Source: Primulina eburnea (taxonomy: Eukaryota; Streptophyta; Magnoliopsida; Lamiales; Gesneriaceae). Taken from it: 64,000 bases of DNA. Below the pieces are notes generated by a model. It was not told the DNA's origin, made no database searches, and saw only the letters and a program-made list of their open reading frames with translations. The translations under genes were made by a program, and so were the position numbers. Positions 12,292-25,591 of this stretch are shown one piece after another (position 1 is the stretch's first letter; every line of letters starts with the position of its first letter). The stretch spans positions 23,956,868-24,020,867 of the forward strand of contig NC_133101.1 in assembly GCF_022965805.1 (NCBI RefSeq). The letters run 5' to 3'.

Positions 12292-12837
12292 ACTCTCCCA
12301 GTCTTAAAAGAAATTTCGTCCTCGAAATTAAAACTTTCCGAATAAGTCGGGATACCGACTTCTCATCTCTGGCTCAGACTCCCACGTGGCTTCCTCCTCT
12401 GAATGGTTAAGCCATTTGACTTTAACTAGCTTCACCAGCTTGTTTCGAAACTTCTTTTCCTGTCTGTCTAAGATTTGCACTGGTCTCTCCTCATAAGACA
12501 GGTTCGGAGTGAGCTGCAACGGTTCAAAGTCAGGACATGCGAAGGGTTCGCCATATACTTCCTCAGCATAGAGACGTGGAACTGGAACACGTTGTGTACT
12601 CCGGCCAGATTTGGCGGAAGAGCAACACGATAAGCTAACGTCCCAACCCTGTCGAGGATCTCGAATGGTCCAATGAATCTCGGACTGAGCTTTCCTTTCT
12701 TCCCAAATCGCATGACACCTTTCATAGGTGCTACCTTCACAAAGACATGGTCGCTGACGGTAAACTCTAGATCTCTCCTCCTTTGATCCGCATTACTCTT
12801 CTATAGACTCTGAGCAGTCCTCATCCTATCACGGATC
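12292..12837 (-). pseudogene. Element F integrase C-terminus and chromodomain
   Basis: This is the end of the F polyprotein, cut from the rest by E. From 12740 the frame shows the GKLSPRFIGPFEI and HNVFHVS-type blocks that follow the integrase core in chromoviruses. A frameshift near 12500 leads into a chromodomain at 12328-12519, with VQILDR, VKVKWLNH and EATWE motifs ending in RYPDLF. Chromodomains of this group bind modified histones and bias integration to heterochromatin (family knowledge). Upstream, 12741-12837 carries the matching linker with one further stop. The stop at 12328-12330 lies about 35 bp before the polypurine tract, so the natural terminus is present. Confidence 0.85.
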
Positions 12838-14936
12838 TGAAAGGGGATCGGTTACGGTGACCGGAAGCGCAACGAAAGTTAAAAAATCGAATTTTACACA
12901 AGAAAAATTCGGCCACCATGTTCTTTGTGTAGAAAATACAATAAAACACAAAAATGACATTCATAGTGTGTTTAGAAAAGTACCTATCAATGACATTCAT
13001 AGTGTGTTTAGAAATGTATCTATCAATCTTAAAAGATTGATGATGGCTCCAACTTAGTTGATATACAACTAAGCTCTTCAATGGCAAGACAATCTTCAAG
13101 CTTCCTTTGAGCCCACCTTGCTCAAATATTAAGCCCACCACCAACTAGCTAGAACCACTCTAATTTTACACTAGAAAAATTAGAGCATTTTTCAAAGAGA
13201 AGTATTTTTCATTCCTCAACACTTGAAGAAGAAAATTGAGAGAAAAATGGGAGAGAATGTGTGTGTATATTTCGGCCATTGTGTTGCTTGAATGGGGGAA
13301 GGGAGACTTGTCTTGGTCTTGCAAAAAGTAGAGACAAAAGTAGCATGCCAAGCCTTGATAGTTGCAAAAGTTGTCTCCAACCCTTCACCTCCCATGCATG
13401 CATATATTATATGGTTTTTAACAAATTAAAAACCATGGACTAAATTTAATTATCTCAAACATATTTGAGACTAATCAAACATTACTTGAATTTACTCAAG
13501 TCCACTAGTTAAATAATTTATTTAAATTGAGCTCTACAAGACTCAATTTAATTTAATTAATTCAACACTTGAATTAATTTAATTATTTGGACTCTACTAG
13601 GTCCACTAGTGTTTAATTAATTCAACACTTGAATTAATTTAATTTAGTCCATAATAATGTATATGAAAATCACAATTTTCAAATACATTATTCACTTGGC
13701 CAACTTTTAATTTAGGAACAATTCCATAAATTAAAATTTACATTTCTCTCATAGAAGTCATACTTCTATTTTTCTTTAAGCTTATAAACTCCTTTATAAG
13801 CCGTTCAACACATTGAACTATTTTACTTCTCAACTGGATCTAGAAAGCCAGCACTTGTGTGGCCCTCAATGGTTAATTGATACAACTAGCCGTGGGTTCA
13901 CATCTCCATGTGATTCGGACTAAACATGTCCTTATATGAGCATACCCCAATTGCTCCATTCTTACTTATCAACCCCTTGATAACAAGAACGTCAGAACTC
14001 AAGTCTGATAGTACCCAACCAACCATGTTAAACGCCTAGCAACATCGCTTACATGATTCCCTAGGTATCAAATGATAGTGCCTGCAAGAACCATTCAATT
14101 ATGGTTAGCGTACAGTACGGTCCCTTCAACTCATATATCCCGACCGATTCGACAACCATTGGTTTATCGAGAGTTGTCAATGAATCGATACTATGTGTCA
14201 TGTCGTAGTTGCATCGATGGTGTAATCTATGAAACCCCTTTCATAATTACCACCATACTCTGATCAGAGATTTCAATCTACATACACATGAGAACACATA
14301 GGATATCCATACCCGAAGGTAAGCGGTGAATCCCCGACTACAATGCATCGACTCCTATATGTTTCGACAGAACACCCAACCTTGCCACCTGATGACCCCA
14401 TGAGAGTCGGTAAACAAGCCAAAGTGTAATTCTAGCACATAGAGTCTCAATGTTGTCCCGGGTCATAAGGACTAATGGTGTACAACCATAAACTAGGACC
14501 TTTCCACTCGATAAGTAAGAACCACTTGGAAAGTCCTTTATGGAGGGTTGTTCAGTGCACTCTACCATGAGCACCTATCTGAATGATCGGACATCACAAT
14601 GTCCCCTACCAATGAAACATGGTACTCACATTGCAGATACTAGTCTCTAACTCGAGCGGCCTATATCCTTCTTAGCGGCGGCTGAATCGACTATGAACTG
14701 TTTAGAATATACAGTATTCCAAATATGAGTTTCATGATACTCATCATATGAGCATCTCATATTCTTTCTACTATTTGTATATTCAAGGACTTTATCTATG
14801 CAACTAGTATGGGTATACAGATTAAGAAGTTCCAAAATAATAATTTCAAATATTATCAAAATAAAGATCGTTTATACATAGAGTTTCATTGTGAACACTC
14901 GGCCAACACTTGGCTCGACGGGCACCTACTCTAACA
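12838..14936 (-). repeat. Element E 3' LTR
   Basis: It is 2,099 bp long, and in the element sense starts TGTTAGAGTAG and ends TCCCCTTTCA. It differs in length from the right LTR by exactly 36 bp: the AATGACATTCATAGTG unit beginning at 12953 is repeated in tandem at 12989. ORFs within it are not genes. Confidence 0.93.
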
Positions 14937-14950
14937 ATCTCCCACTTGCA

Positions 14951-17900
14951 CTAGAGCCAAATACCCACTTGCTTCAAACCCATCGATTCGCGATGCTTCT
15001 CGAACAATGGTCTAGGTAAAGGCTTAGTTAGCGGATCAGCAACATTATCTGCGGAGTCGACTTTATCAATCATGACATCTCCTCTTTCCACGATCTCTCT
15101 GAGGATGTGGTACTTTCTCAATACGTGTTTGGACTTCTGATGAGACCTCGGCTCCTTTGCTTGAGCAATGGCTCCCGTGTTGTCACAAAACACCGGGACA
15201 GGAGCAACTCCATTAGGAATGACGCCCAACTCTTGGACGAAATTCTTTATCCAAACATCCTTCTTTGCTGCAGCTGATGCAGCAATGTATTCTGCCTCAG
15301 TGGTGGAATCCGTTGTACTGTCTTGCTTGGAACTCTTCCAAGAGACAGCAGCACCATTGAGCATGAATATGAATCCAGAGGTTGACTTTGAGTCATCAAT
15401 ATCGCTTTGGAAGCTAGAGTCGGTATAGCCTTCCAATTTTAGTTCTCCACCCCCATAGACCAAGAACAATTTATTGGTCCTCCTCAAGTACTTGAGGATG
15501 TCTTTCACAGCTTTCCAATGTGGAAGACCAGGGTTCGATTGATATCTACTCACTACACTTAGTGCGAAAGCCACGTCAGGACGTGTAGATATCATCCCAT
15601 ACATGATGCTACCAATTGCAGATGCATATGGAATGTGTGTCATCGCCGCTATCTCTGCATCAGTCTTGGGATACATAGACTTGGATAGGGACACGCCATA
15701 ACACATTGGTAGATGTCCTCTTTTGGACTCATCCATCCAGAACCGCTTCAGGATGGTATCAATGTATGTAGACTGGGTGAGACCAAGCAATATTTTTGAT
15801 CTATCTCTATAGATCTGTATACCTAATACAAAAGATGCTTCACCCAAGTCTTGCATCGAGAACTTGCTTGCTAACCATATCTTAGTTGATTGCAACATTC
15901 CTACATCATTCCCAATGAGTAGAATGTCATCAACATACAGCACCAGAAATGTCACAGCACTCCCACTGACCTTCTTGTACACACAAGGTTCCTCAGGATT
16001 CTTAGTAAAATCAAACTCTTTGATTGTACTATCGAATCTAAGGTTCCAACTCCTAGATGCCTGCTTTAGACCATAAATAGATCTCTGAAGTTTGCATACC
16101 ATATGCTCACTTCCGACAGATGTAAACCCTTCGGGTTGAGACATGTAAATTTCTTCCTTAATATCCCCATTAAGAAAGGCTGTCTTAACATCCATCTGCC
16201 ATATCTCATAGTCATACCATGCAGCTATGGCTAGTAAAATCCTTATGGACTTGAACATTGCAACTGGAGAAAAAGTTTCCTCAAAGTCAACTCCTTGTCT
16301 TTGAGTATATCCTTTTGCCACCAATCAAGCTTTGAAGGTCAATACCTTCCCATCCGCCCCAAGTTTCCTCTTGTAAATCCATTTACACCCTATGGGAACA
16401 ATTCCCTCAGGTGGATCCACGAGATTCCACACTTGCTTCGAATGCATGGAATTTATCTCAGATTCCATTGCTTCAAGCCACTTGGATGAATCGGCATCGG
16501 ATAATGATTCCTTGAAGGTCCTTGGATCACATCCAAGGTTAGGCTCATCATGGTCCTCTTCAAGAAGCAGACCATACCTCATAGGTGGTCTCGAGACTCT
16601 CTCGGATCTTCTAGGAGCTTGCAACTCCTCTCTTGGCTCTTCGGGTGTGGGTTCTATAATTGTGGGTGTCTCTCGAACCTCTTCGAGTTCTATCATCTCG
16701 CCTTTTCTATCCAATAGAAATTCCTTTTCCAAAAAGGTTGCATTCCTAGAAACAAACACCTTTGTTTCTTGGGGATGATAGAAGTAATATCCAACAGAAT
16801 TCTTTGGATATCCCACAAAGTAACATAAAATGGATCGACTATCCAATTTATCTCCCACTACCTGCTTCACATAAGCAGGGCACCCCCATATTCTAAGATA
16901 AGAATATTTGGGTGGCTTACCCATCCATATCTCATATGGAGTCTTGTCAACTGCCTTTGAATGGACATTGTTCAACAACAGTGCCGCTGTCTCAAGCGCA
17001 TATCCCCAAAAGGATGGCGGCAACTCCGTGAACCCCATCATAGACCGAACCATGTCCATCAAAGTCCGGTTACAACGCTCCGAAACACCATTCAACTGCG
17101 GTGTAGCGGGCGGAGTCCACTGCGAGAGAATCCCATTCTCCCTAAAATACTCTTGGAACTCGGCACTCAAGTACTCACCACCTCGATCCGATCGAAGTGT
17201 CTTGATGCTTCGTCCCAATTGTTTCTCTACTTCACTTCTCAATTCTTTGAACCTTTCAAAGGCTTCAGACTTGTATTTCATTAAATACACATACCCATAC
17301 CTCGAAAAGTCATCGATAAAGGTGATGAAGTAGGCATGTCCATGCTTAGTGGTGATGCTAAGCGGACCGCACACATCGATATGGATCAAATCCAATAACC
17401 CTTTGGCTCGCTCCACATGGCCCTTAAAGGGAATTTTGGTCATCTTTCCTTTTAGACATGATTCACAAGTCGTGAGAGCATTAATATCAGACATATTAAA
17501 CATGCCCACTCCCACTAGCTTGTTCATCCTTCTTAGGGAAATATGTCCTAATCGAGCATGCCATAATTGTGCCGAATTTAGAGTATCTTGTTTGCGCTTG
17601 TTTGTTGTTGTTACAGCTTGGACATTGTTAAGTGGAATATCTTTCAATTTTAAGGTGTAGAGATCGTTTTCAAGTTCTCCGGTACCAATTAAACATTCGT
17701 TCTTGTAAATGTTGCAAACACCTTTGCTAAATAAACAAGAAAATCCATCTTTGTCCAACATAGAAAGGGAAATAATGTTTTTCACCAAATCTGGTACAAA
17801 CAAAACATCTCTCAAAACAAACTTAAAATCATTGTTCAAATGCAAGTAAACATCTCCTACAGCCTTGGCAGCAACTCTTACTCCATTGCCCATCCTCAAG

Positions 17901-18883
17901 AAGGTCTCACCTTCCCTGAGCCTCCTACTTCTTCCCATCACCTGCAAATCATTACAGAGATGTGAGCCACAGCCGGTATCCAATACCCAAGAAGTAGAGT
18001 TAATTGAAATGTTTACTTCAATATAGAACATACCCTTTCCAGAACCCTTCTGGGCAAGATATTCCTTGCAATTACGCCTCCAATGTCCAGGCTTCTTGCA
18101 GTGATGACAAATATCAACAGTCTTGTTAGCTTTATCTGGTGTAGCTACCACAACGGGACTCGGAGCTTGCCTCTTCAAGGGCACGTTCTTCTTGGGACGT
18201 TGGAAAGAACGCTTCTTCCTCTTCCCACGTGGATCGGTCTTCGTACAAGATGAAGAACCCACATAAAGAACCGACTTCTCTTTCTTGATGGTGGACTCAA
18301 AAGTCACAAGCATGTTCACCAACTCCTCAAGGGTCGGCTCCATCTTGTTCATATTGAAATTAACCACAAAAGGATCAAATGAGCTAGGCAGCGATAACAG
18401 CAACACGTCAGTGGTCAACTCCGAAGGCAACATCAAATCCATGCCAACAAGCTTGTCCACGAGCCCAATCAACTTTAGGCCATGCTCATGGACCGAGGCC
18501 CCATCTCGCATGCGCAAAGTGATTAGCTCCTTGACGGTAGCATGCCTAAGAGGCCGAGTCTGCTCACCAAAGAGCTCCTTGAGGTGCAAATGAATGTCAG
18601 CAGCACTCTTTGCACCCTCAAAACGCCTCTGCAGCTCATCATTCATAGAAGCCTGCATATAACACTTGACCTTCAAGTCATGGTCACACCAATCCTTGTA
18701 GGTCTGCAATTCCTCAGGAGTGCAGTCAGTCGGAGCCTTATCAGGGGGCGACTCCGTCAGTGTATATGCAATCTTTTCCGAGTTCAAGACGATTTTCAGG
18801 TTTCTTAGCCAAGTGAGGTAGTTAGGTCCGGTTAACACATGTTTTTCGAGTATGGCAGAAAGCGGACTGCGAATTGAAGACAT
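14951..18883 (-). pseudogene. Element E gag-pol polyprotein with one in-frame stop
   Basis: The frame starts at the ATG at 18883 (MSSIRSPL), with start choice supported by the gag fold beginning there, and runs 1,311 codons. Residues about 1-240 are a copia gag. A CCHC zinc knuckle, CHHCKKPGHWRRNC, lies at 259-272. The protease active site LDTGCGSHL is at about 301. The integrase HHCC region lies near 440-495, followed by the DDE core with HIDVCGP and SDRGGEY blocks. RT starts near 810 and includes LYVDDILL; RNase H has YTDSS and TEAEYIAAS. The only break is TGA at 16325-16327, where element D has CGA at the same place, so a single C-to-T change truncates everything from mid-RT. The product would assemble particles in the cytoplasm, reverse-transcribe and integrate; as it stands it lacks the RT active site. 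Confidence 0.93.
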
Positions 18884-20631
18884 TGTCAAATAGTACTGAA
18901 AAGTAAACAGATAAATGTTAATGACTATTTTAAAATATTTAGTAAGATATAAAGTATGGACTTTAACTTTATAAATGTTTACTCCCACTGTTTTGACATC
19001 TTTCACTACCCTCTAGTGAAAACGGGAAACTTCTTTCCTCAGTAGGTACGTAAGGTCCAATTAGCGAATCATGATCCCGAATAATATCAGCCAATCACAA
19101 TTCCTAAAAGGTAGTTTCCAATTGCATCACAATGCAACCCTCTACGTAAACTTTTGTCTCACGTTTGATTATGACCCAATAATATGACGTCGTTCATCTT
19201 CACGTGTGAAGCCTTACCCAACGATGTTGAACCTTAATGGACGGTCGCCATGAGTTCCCTCAATAATATGAGCCAAAATCATGGGAGTTCCACGTAGTTC
19301 ACATCACTATGTCAATAGATGTCACAGCTTTCCGGCACCCAAAGCTCCCCCAATAATATGAGCCGATCCCCGAGTACGGGTAGCGTTCATCATGCACCCA
19401 TTGTCGATGGAAGACATGGAAATTATAAAAAAATTTATAATTCCCCTTTTCGGGCTTGATATTAATTTTGAATCTTATTCAAAATAAGGGTTTTTTTAAT
19501 TTTGAAAGGTGTCATCATTAGTTTTTATTTTAAAAGCTCGCCATGTTTGATCGTATGTTTGCCGGATTCATGCAACTTTGTTATTATCATAATAATAACG
19601 CACATACTCATTATTTATAACATATCATGCATATATTATAAATAGTAAACAAAACAAGGATGATCAATCGCCCCAATACTAACGGACCGTGTGAGCTAAA
19701 CACGGGCCTAGGTCCAATCCTAGAGAAATGCATGGGATGCAAATGCAACTATTACATTAGCTTCCAATATTTACATGTCTTCGATCTTCATAATCAACAT
19801 GGCCACCATCTTCCAATCTTGATCATCCACTATACTAATATTTACAAATAAAATCCATGGCAAATAGGGATACATCTCATGGGATGGGAACGGGCCATAA
19901 ATCAAGCCCACTTTAAATTTGATAATTATTACAATCATTCAACACAAAATATCCTAGCATACACCTAGCAAATTGGGCTTGGGCTTTTGATCATCCTTCA
20001 TGCATAATATCACATATCATACACCATCAATTAATTATCACAATAATTAATTGATCCAATATTATATATCTTGATCCAAACACTAACCGCCACGATTATA
20101 AACTAAATTAACAAAGTATACAAACACATTTGTCTACTTTCAAATTAATTTATTTATAACCGAATTTCTTGTAAATCACCATTTACTATAAATATTTAAA
20201 GTCCAACTTAAAATATTTATTTCATGAGAAAATGTTTGCAACTTTTGTAATTTTAAACTTAAGGGCCCAAAAACTTATTTTTCACCAAAAACATTTTGGC
20301 CCATTTAAAATTCACAATTATGTTAGCCATCCAATGGCCCAACGACTCAAGGCCCATGACACTTTGATAATCCAAAACACTTTTGGAAACCCTAGTCGTC
20401 ATCGCCGTCGCTGGAGCTCCGTCGCCGGATTCCGGCAACAAAAAAAATTTTTTTTTTTAAAAGAGGGGCGTTCGGGCAGCCCCTCGGGCAGCCGGAGCTG
20501 CCCGACACGGGCAGCAACATGCTGCCCGAAGTACCCCTTTCATGCCTTGATTTTTGGTTGCAAAAAATTACACTCATGCGGTTAGAAATCGATCTCAATA
20601 TAATATCTTGTAGTTGCTACACAAAAACGTA
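18884..20631 (-). other. Element E 5' leader with repeated CAATAATATGA boxes
   Basis: This is the untranslated internal region between primer site and gag. Four copies of a CCAATAATATGAGCC-like box occur at about 19078, 19177, 19261 and 19351 (steps of 99, 84 and 90 bp), each preceded by a pyrimidine-rich or C-rich run. Element D has the same four boxes. The rest is AT-rich without a convincing ORF; the frame extending upstream of 18883 is the open leader, not extra gag. Confidence 0.7.
20474..20527. repeat. GC-rich double hairpin in the E leader
   Basis: Alternating GGGCAGC and GCTGCCC words (starts 20474, 20486, 20497, 20509 and 20521) form two stems: CGGGCAGC with GCTGCCCG around CGGA, and CGGGCAGC with GCTGCCCG around AACAT. 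It lies about 110 bp from the primer site in an otherwise AT-rich leader, so it would fold at the start of the genomic RNA. Confidence 0.75.
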
Positions 20632-20649
20632 ACCATAGCTCTGATACCA
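20632..20649 (-). other. Element E primer-binding site
   Basis: On the minus strand TGGTATCAGAGCTATGGT follows two bases after the LTR end. TGGTATCAGAGC is the standard complement of initiator tRNA-Met. Confidence 0.93.
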
Positions 20650-20651
20650 CT

Positions 20652-22714
20652 TGAAAGGGGATCGGTTACGGTGACCGGCAGCGCAACGGAAGTTAAAAAA
20701 TCGAATTTTACACAAGAAAAATTCGGCCACCATGTTTTTTGTGTAGCAAATACAATAAAACACAAAAATGACATTCATAGTGTGTTTAGAAATGTACCTA
20801 TCAATCTTAAAAGATTGATGATGGCTCCAACTTAGTTGATATACAACTAAGCTCTTCAATGGCAAGACAATCTTCAAGCTTCCTTTGAGCCCACCTTGCT
20901 CAAATATTAAGCCCACCACCAACTAGCTAGAACCACTCTAATTTTGCACTAGAAAAATTAGGGCATTTTTCAAAGAGAAGTATTTTTCATTCCTCAACAT
21001 TTGAAGAAGAAAATTGAGAGAAAAATGGGAGAGAATGTGTGTGTATATTTCGGCCATTGTGTTGCTTGAATGAGAGAAGGTAGACTTGTCTTGGTCTTGC
21101 AAAAAGTAGAGACAAAAGTAGCATGCCAAGCCTTGATAGTTGCAAAAGTTGTCTCCAACCCTTCACCTCCCATGCATGCATATATTATATGATTTTTAAC
21201 AAATTAAAAACCATGGACTAAATTTAATTATCTCAAACATATTTGAGACTAATCAAACATTACTTGAATTTACTCAAGTCCACTAGTTAAATAATTTATT
21301 TAAATTGAGCTCTACAAGACTCAATTTAATTTAATTAAATCAACACTTGAATTAATTTAATTATTTGGACTTTACTAGGTCCACTAGTGTTTAATTAATT
21401 CAACACTTGAATTAATTTAATTTAGTCCATAATAATGTATATGAAAATCACAATTTTCAAATACATTATTCACTTGGCCAACTTTTAATTTAGGAACACT
21501 TCCATAAATTAAAATTTACATTTCTCTCATAGAAGTCATACTTCTATTTTTCTTTACGCTTATAAACTCCTTTATAAGCCGTTCAACACATTGAACTATT
21601 TTACTTCTCAACGAGATCTAGAAAGCCAACACTTGTGTGGCCCTCAATGGTTAATTGATACAACTAGCCGTGGGTTCACATCTCCATGTGATTCGGACTA
21701 AACATGTCCTTATATGAGCATACCCCAATTACTCCATTCTTACTTATCAACCCCTTGATAACAAGAACGTCAGAACTCAAGTCTGATAGTACCCAACCAA
21801 CCATGTTAAACGCCTAGCAACATCGCTTACATGATTTCCTAGGTATCAAATGATAGTGCCTGCAAGAACCATTCAATTATGGTTAGCGTACAGTACGGTC
21901 CCTTCAACTCATATATCCCGACCGATTCGACAACCATTGGTTTATCGAGATTTGTCAATGAATCGATACTATGTGTCATGTCGTAGTTGCATCGATGGTG
22001 TAATCTATGAAACCCCTTTCATAATTACCACCATACTCTGATCAGAGATTTCAATCTACATACACATGAGAACACATAGGATATCCATACCCGAAGGTAA
22101 GCGGTGAATCCCCGACTACAATGCATCGACTCCTATATGTTTCGACAGAACACCCAACCTTGCCACCTGATGACCCCATGAGAGTCGGTAAACAAGCCAA
22201 AGTGTAATTCTAGCACATAGAGTCTCAATGTTGTCCCGGGTCATAAGGACTAATGGTGTACAACCATAAACTAGGACCTTTCCACTCGATAAGTAAGAAC
22301 CACTTGGAAAGTCCTTTATGGAGGGTTGTTCAGTGCACTCTACCAAGAGAACCTATCTGCATGATCGGACATCACAATGTCCCCTACCAATGAAACATGG
22401 TACTCACATTGCAGATACTAGTCTCTAACTCGAGCGGCCTATATCCTTCTTAGCGGCGGCTGAATTGACTAGGAACTGTTTAGAATATACAGTATTCCAA
22501 ATATGAGTTTCATGATACTCATCATATGAGCATCTCATATTCTTTCTACTATTTGTATATTCAAGGACTTTATCTATGCAACTAGCATTGGTATACAGAT
22601 AAAGAAATGCCAAAATAATAATTTCAAATATTATCAACATAAAGATCGTTTATACATAGAGTTTCATTGTGAACACTCGGCCAACACTTGGCTCGACGGG
22701 CACCTACTCTAACA
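20652..22714 (-). repeat. Element E 5' LTR
   Basis: It is a 2,063-bp promoter copy of the LTR without the 36-bp duplication. The outer edge TAACA is followed directly by the target duplication GGATC. Confidence 0.93.
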
Positions 22715-25591
22715 GGATCTTGACTACTACATCTGCAGTCTACTGAATAATCTCCGGACCCAACTCTGATCTCTCCCCTACTTAATCCCAGTGAATAGGA
22801 GATCTACACTTGCGACCATACAGTGCTTCATACGGAGCCATACCTATAGACGACTGAAAACTGTTGTTATAGGTGAACTCTACCAACGGCAACTTCGACT
22901 CCCAACTTCCTGAGAAATCAATAACACAAGCACGGAGAAGATCCTCTAAAATCTGAATAACTCGCTCTGACTGCCCATCTGTCTGAGGGTGGAAAGCTGT
23001 GCTAAACAACAACTTCGTACCCATAATCGAATGGAAACTCTTCCAAAATGAGGAAGTGAATCTGGGATCTCGGTCAGATACGATAGAAACTGGAATACCA
23101 TGAAGTCGGACTATCTCCCGGATATAAAACTCTGCATACTGAATCATGGTGAAAGTCGTCTTCATAGGCAAAAAGTGCGCTGATTTTGTTAGACGATCAA
23201 CAATCACTCAGATAGCATTTGCTCCTCTGACTGACTTCGGCAAACCGGTCACGAAGTCCATGGTAATATTCTCCCATTTCCACTCGAGAATAGAAAGAGG
23301 CTTGAGCATACCTGCTGGTCTCTGATGCTCTGCTTTCACAAGCTGACATGTCAGACACTCGGATACAAAACATCTGATATCCTTCTTCATTCCGGGCCAC
23401 CAATACAACTACTGCAGATTTTTGTACATCTTCGTACTCCCAGGGTGAATAGAGTACGGCGACATATGGGCCTCTGATAGAATATCTACTCGAATGGAAT
23501 CACTGCTTGGAACCCACATTCTGTCTCGATATCTAACAATGCCGTCGCTAACTGTATACAAGATACTGCCCTTGGACTCATCTCTCTGCTTCCACTTTGC
23601 CAACTGCTCATCTGCTGACTGACCACTGTGAATACGATCTAGAAGAGAAGATTGAATAGTCAAGGTATATAGACGGGGAACTCTATCCCGAGGATATGTC
23701 TCTAGATCAAACCTCTGCATCTCAAACTGAAGGGGTCTAGAAACCACTAAATGAGCCATCACTGCGACTTCCTGCTCAATGCATCCGCAACTACATTAGC
23801 TTTGCCCGGGTGGTAGTTAATGTCACAGTCGTAGTCCTTCACTAGCTCCAACCACCGCCTCTGACGCATATGCAGCTCCTTCTGCGTAAAGAAATATTTG
23901 AGGCCCTTATGATCGGTAAAGATCTGGCACTTCTCGCCATACAAATAATGCCTCCAAATCTTCAAGGCAAATACTACGGCTGCCAACTCTAGATCATGGG
24001 TAGGGTAGTTCTTCTCATGGGTTTTCAACTGTCGAGAAGCATACGCTATCACCTTCCCATGCTGCATCAACACTGCGCCTAGTCCAAGCTTCGAAGCATC
24101 AGTATACAGAACAAACTCGCCGGGCCCTGACGGCATGGCCAAAACTGGTGCTGAGATAAGAGCTTGCTTTAAAGTATCGAAGCTCTTCTGGCACTCATCG
24201 CTCCACACAAATTTAACATTCTTCTTTGTCAATGATGTGAGTGGAACTGCAATAGAGCAGAATCCCTGAATAAACTTCCGATAATATCATGCTAGCCCAA
24301 GAAAACTGCGAATCTCTTATGCATTCTACGGTACAACCCAATCTCTGATTGCTGAGACTTTCGTTGGGTCTACCTCAATACCGCTGCTAGAAACAATGGG
24401 ACCTAAGAACGCCAACTTCTCTAACCAGAATTCGCATGTACTGAACTTCGCGAATAACTTATGCTTCTGCAAGGTCTGTAAAACTGTGGTCAGATTTCTG
24501 CCGTGCTCCTCCTGATTCGTTGAGTAGACGAGAATGTCATCTATGAATACTATCACAAACTGATCAAGATACGGCTGAAATACTCGATTCATGAGATCCA
24601 TGAAGATCGCTGGCGCATTCGTCAAACCGAACGACATCACAAGGAACTCGTAGTGGCCGTAACGAGTCCTGAAAGCAGTCTTGAGAACATCAGTATCTTT
24701 CACCTCAACTGGTGATAACCGGAACGCATATCAATCTTGGAGAATACCGAAGCTCCCTGCAACTGATCAAATAAATCCTCAATCCGCAGAAGTGGGTACT
24801 TGTTCTTCATTGTGACCCTGTTCAACTCCCGGTAATCAATACAGAGCCTCATAGAACCATCCTTCTTCTTCTCAAATAAGACTGGTGTGCCCCATGGTGA
24901 AAAACTCGGGCGAATGAACTCTTTGTCTAGAAGTTCCCGAATCTGCTTCTTAAGTTCTGCCATCTCTATCGGTGCAAGTCGGTACGGTGATTTTGAGATC
25001 GAACCTTACCTGGCATAAGCTCAATAGAAAACTCCACCTCTCTCTCAGGTGGCATACCGGAGACGCCCTCAGGAAAAACGTCTAGAAAATCCCTGACAAT
25101 CGGGACATCGGAGGCTGACTGACTGAGTGCCTCAGGAATAGATACAAAATTCGCTAAAAACGCACGACACCCTCTACGCATGAGCTTCCTAGCCTGGACA
25201 CAAGGTATAATGCGTGGTAAAGGAAAGTACCTATCTGGCTCAAATAAGAACTGCTCCATCCCCGACGGTCGGACTAGAACAGATCTCCGCTGGAAGTCAA
25301 TCAAAACTCTGTTCCTCAATAGCCAGTCCATTCCCAGAATGATGTCAAACTCTGGCATCGGTAGTACGATAAGATCCGCATAAACAAGATTGCCATGAAG
25401 CTCGAGTTCTATGTCTCGGATCACATTAGTGGCTGTCATCTCCTCTCCAGAAGGTAGTACTACTGAATACGCCACATCTAGCCCAATGGTCTTGACCTTG
25501 AGGAAGTTAGCAAAGACCTCCGAAATAAATGAGTGAGTAGCCCCTGAATCTATCAAGGCTTTCGTAGCTGAACCAGCTATAAAAATTCTCC
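22715..25591 (-). pseudogene. Element F pol: protease, RT, RNase H, integrase (broken)
   Basis: On the minus strand the protease motif LIDSGATHSFIS (about 25530-25565) opens the region. RT follows at 24963-24326 with [21 protein letters not shown] and FIDDILVYS, the FIDD box being the catalytic pair. RNase H lies at 24232-23759 ([14 protein letters not shown]). The integrase zinc region CLTCQLVKAEHQ is at about 23345-23370, with core motifs MDFVTGLP, SDRDPRF and HPQTDGQSERV. Defects include frameshifts near 25010, 24702 and 23760, three stops in the RT-RNase H connection (about 24325-24285), TAG near 23410 and TGA at about 23209 where TGG is expected. The frame runs into E at 22715 and resumes at 12837. 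This was a complete chromovirus pol. Confidence 0.88.

Larger units (their letters stand above)
12838..22714 (-). mobile_element. Element E: young, nearly intact Ty1/copia retrotransposon
   Basis: It is a 9,877-bp element with LTRs 12838-14936 and 20652-22714 and a perfect target-site duplication GGATC (12833-12837 and 22715-22719) in the F integrase. The LTRs are about 98-99% identical by eye, apart from a 36-bp tandem duplication in the left copy. It reads on the minus strand: primer site 20632-20649, long leader, one gag-pol frame at 18883-14951 with a single stop, and a polypurine tract at 14937-14948. The domain order gag, protease, integrase, RT, RNase H defines it as copia. D has the same family organisation and similar LTR ends (GTTAGAGTAG), so both are one lineage. 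I do not assign a named lineage. Confidence 0.94.

Noticed and set aside
14338..14859. ORFs of 60-78 residues in the E LTRs, also at 22116-22640 and 13166-13443
   Set aside because: They repeat simply because the LTR is duplicated, and they lack start context and domain features.
20632..20651. Possible tRNA gene from iMet-like sequence
   Set aside because: Only the terminal tRNA complement is present next to an LTR; it is a primer-binding site, as at 7111, 27081, 46019 and 55197.
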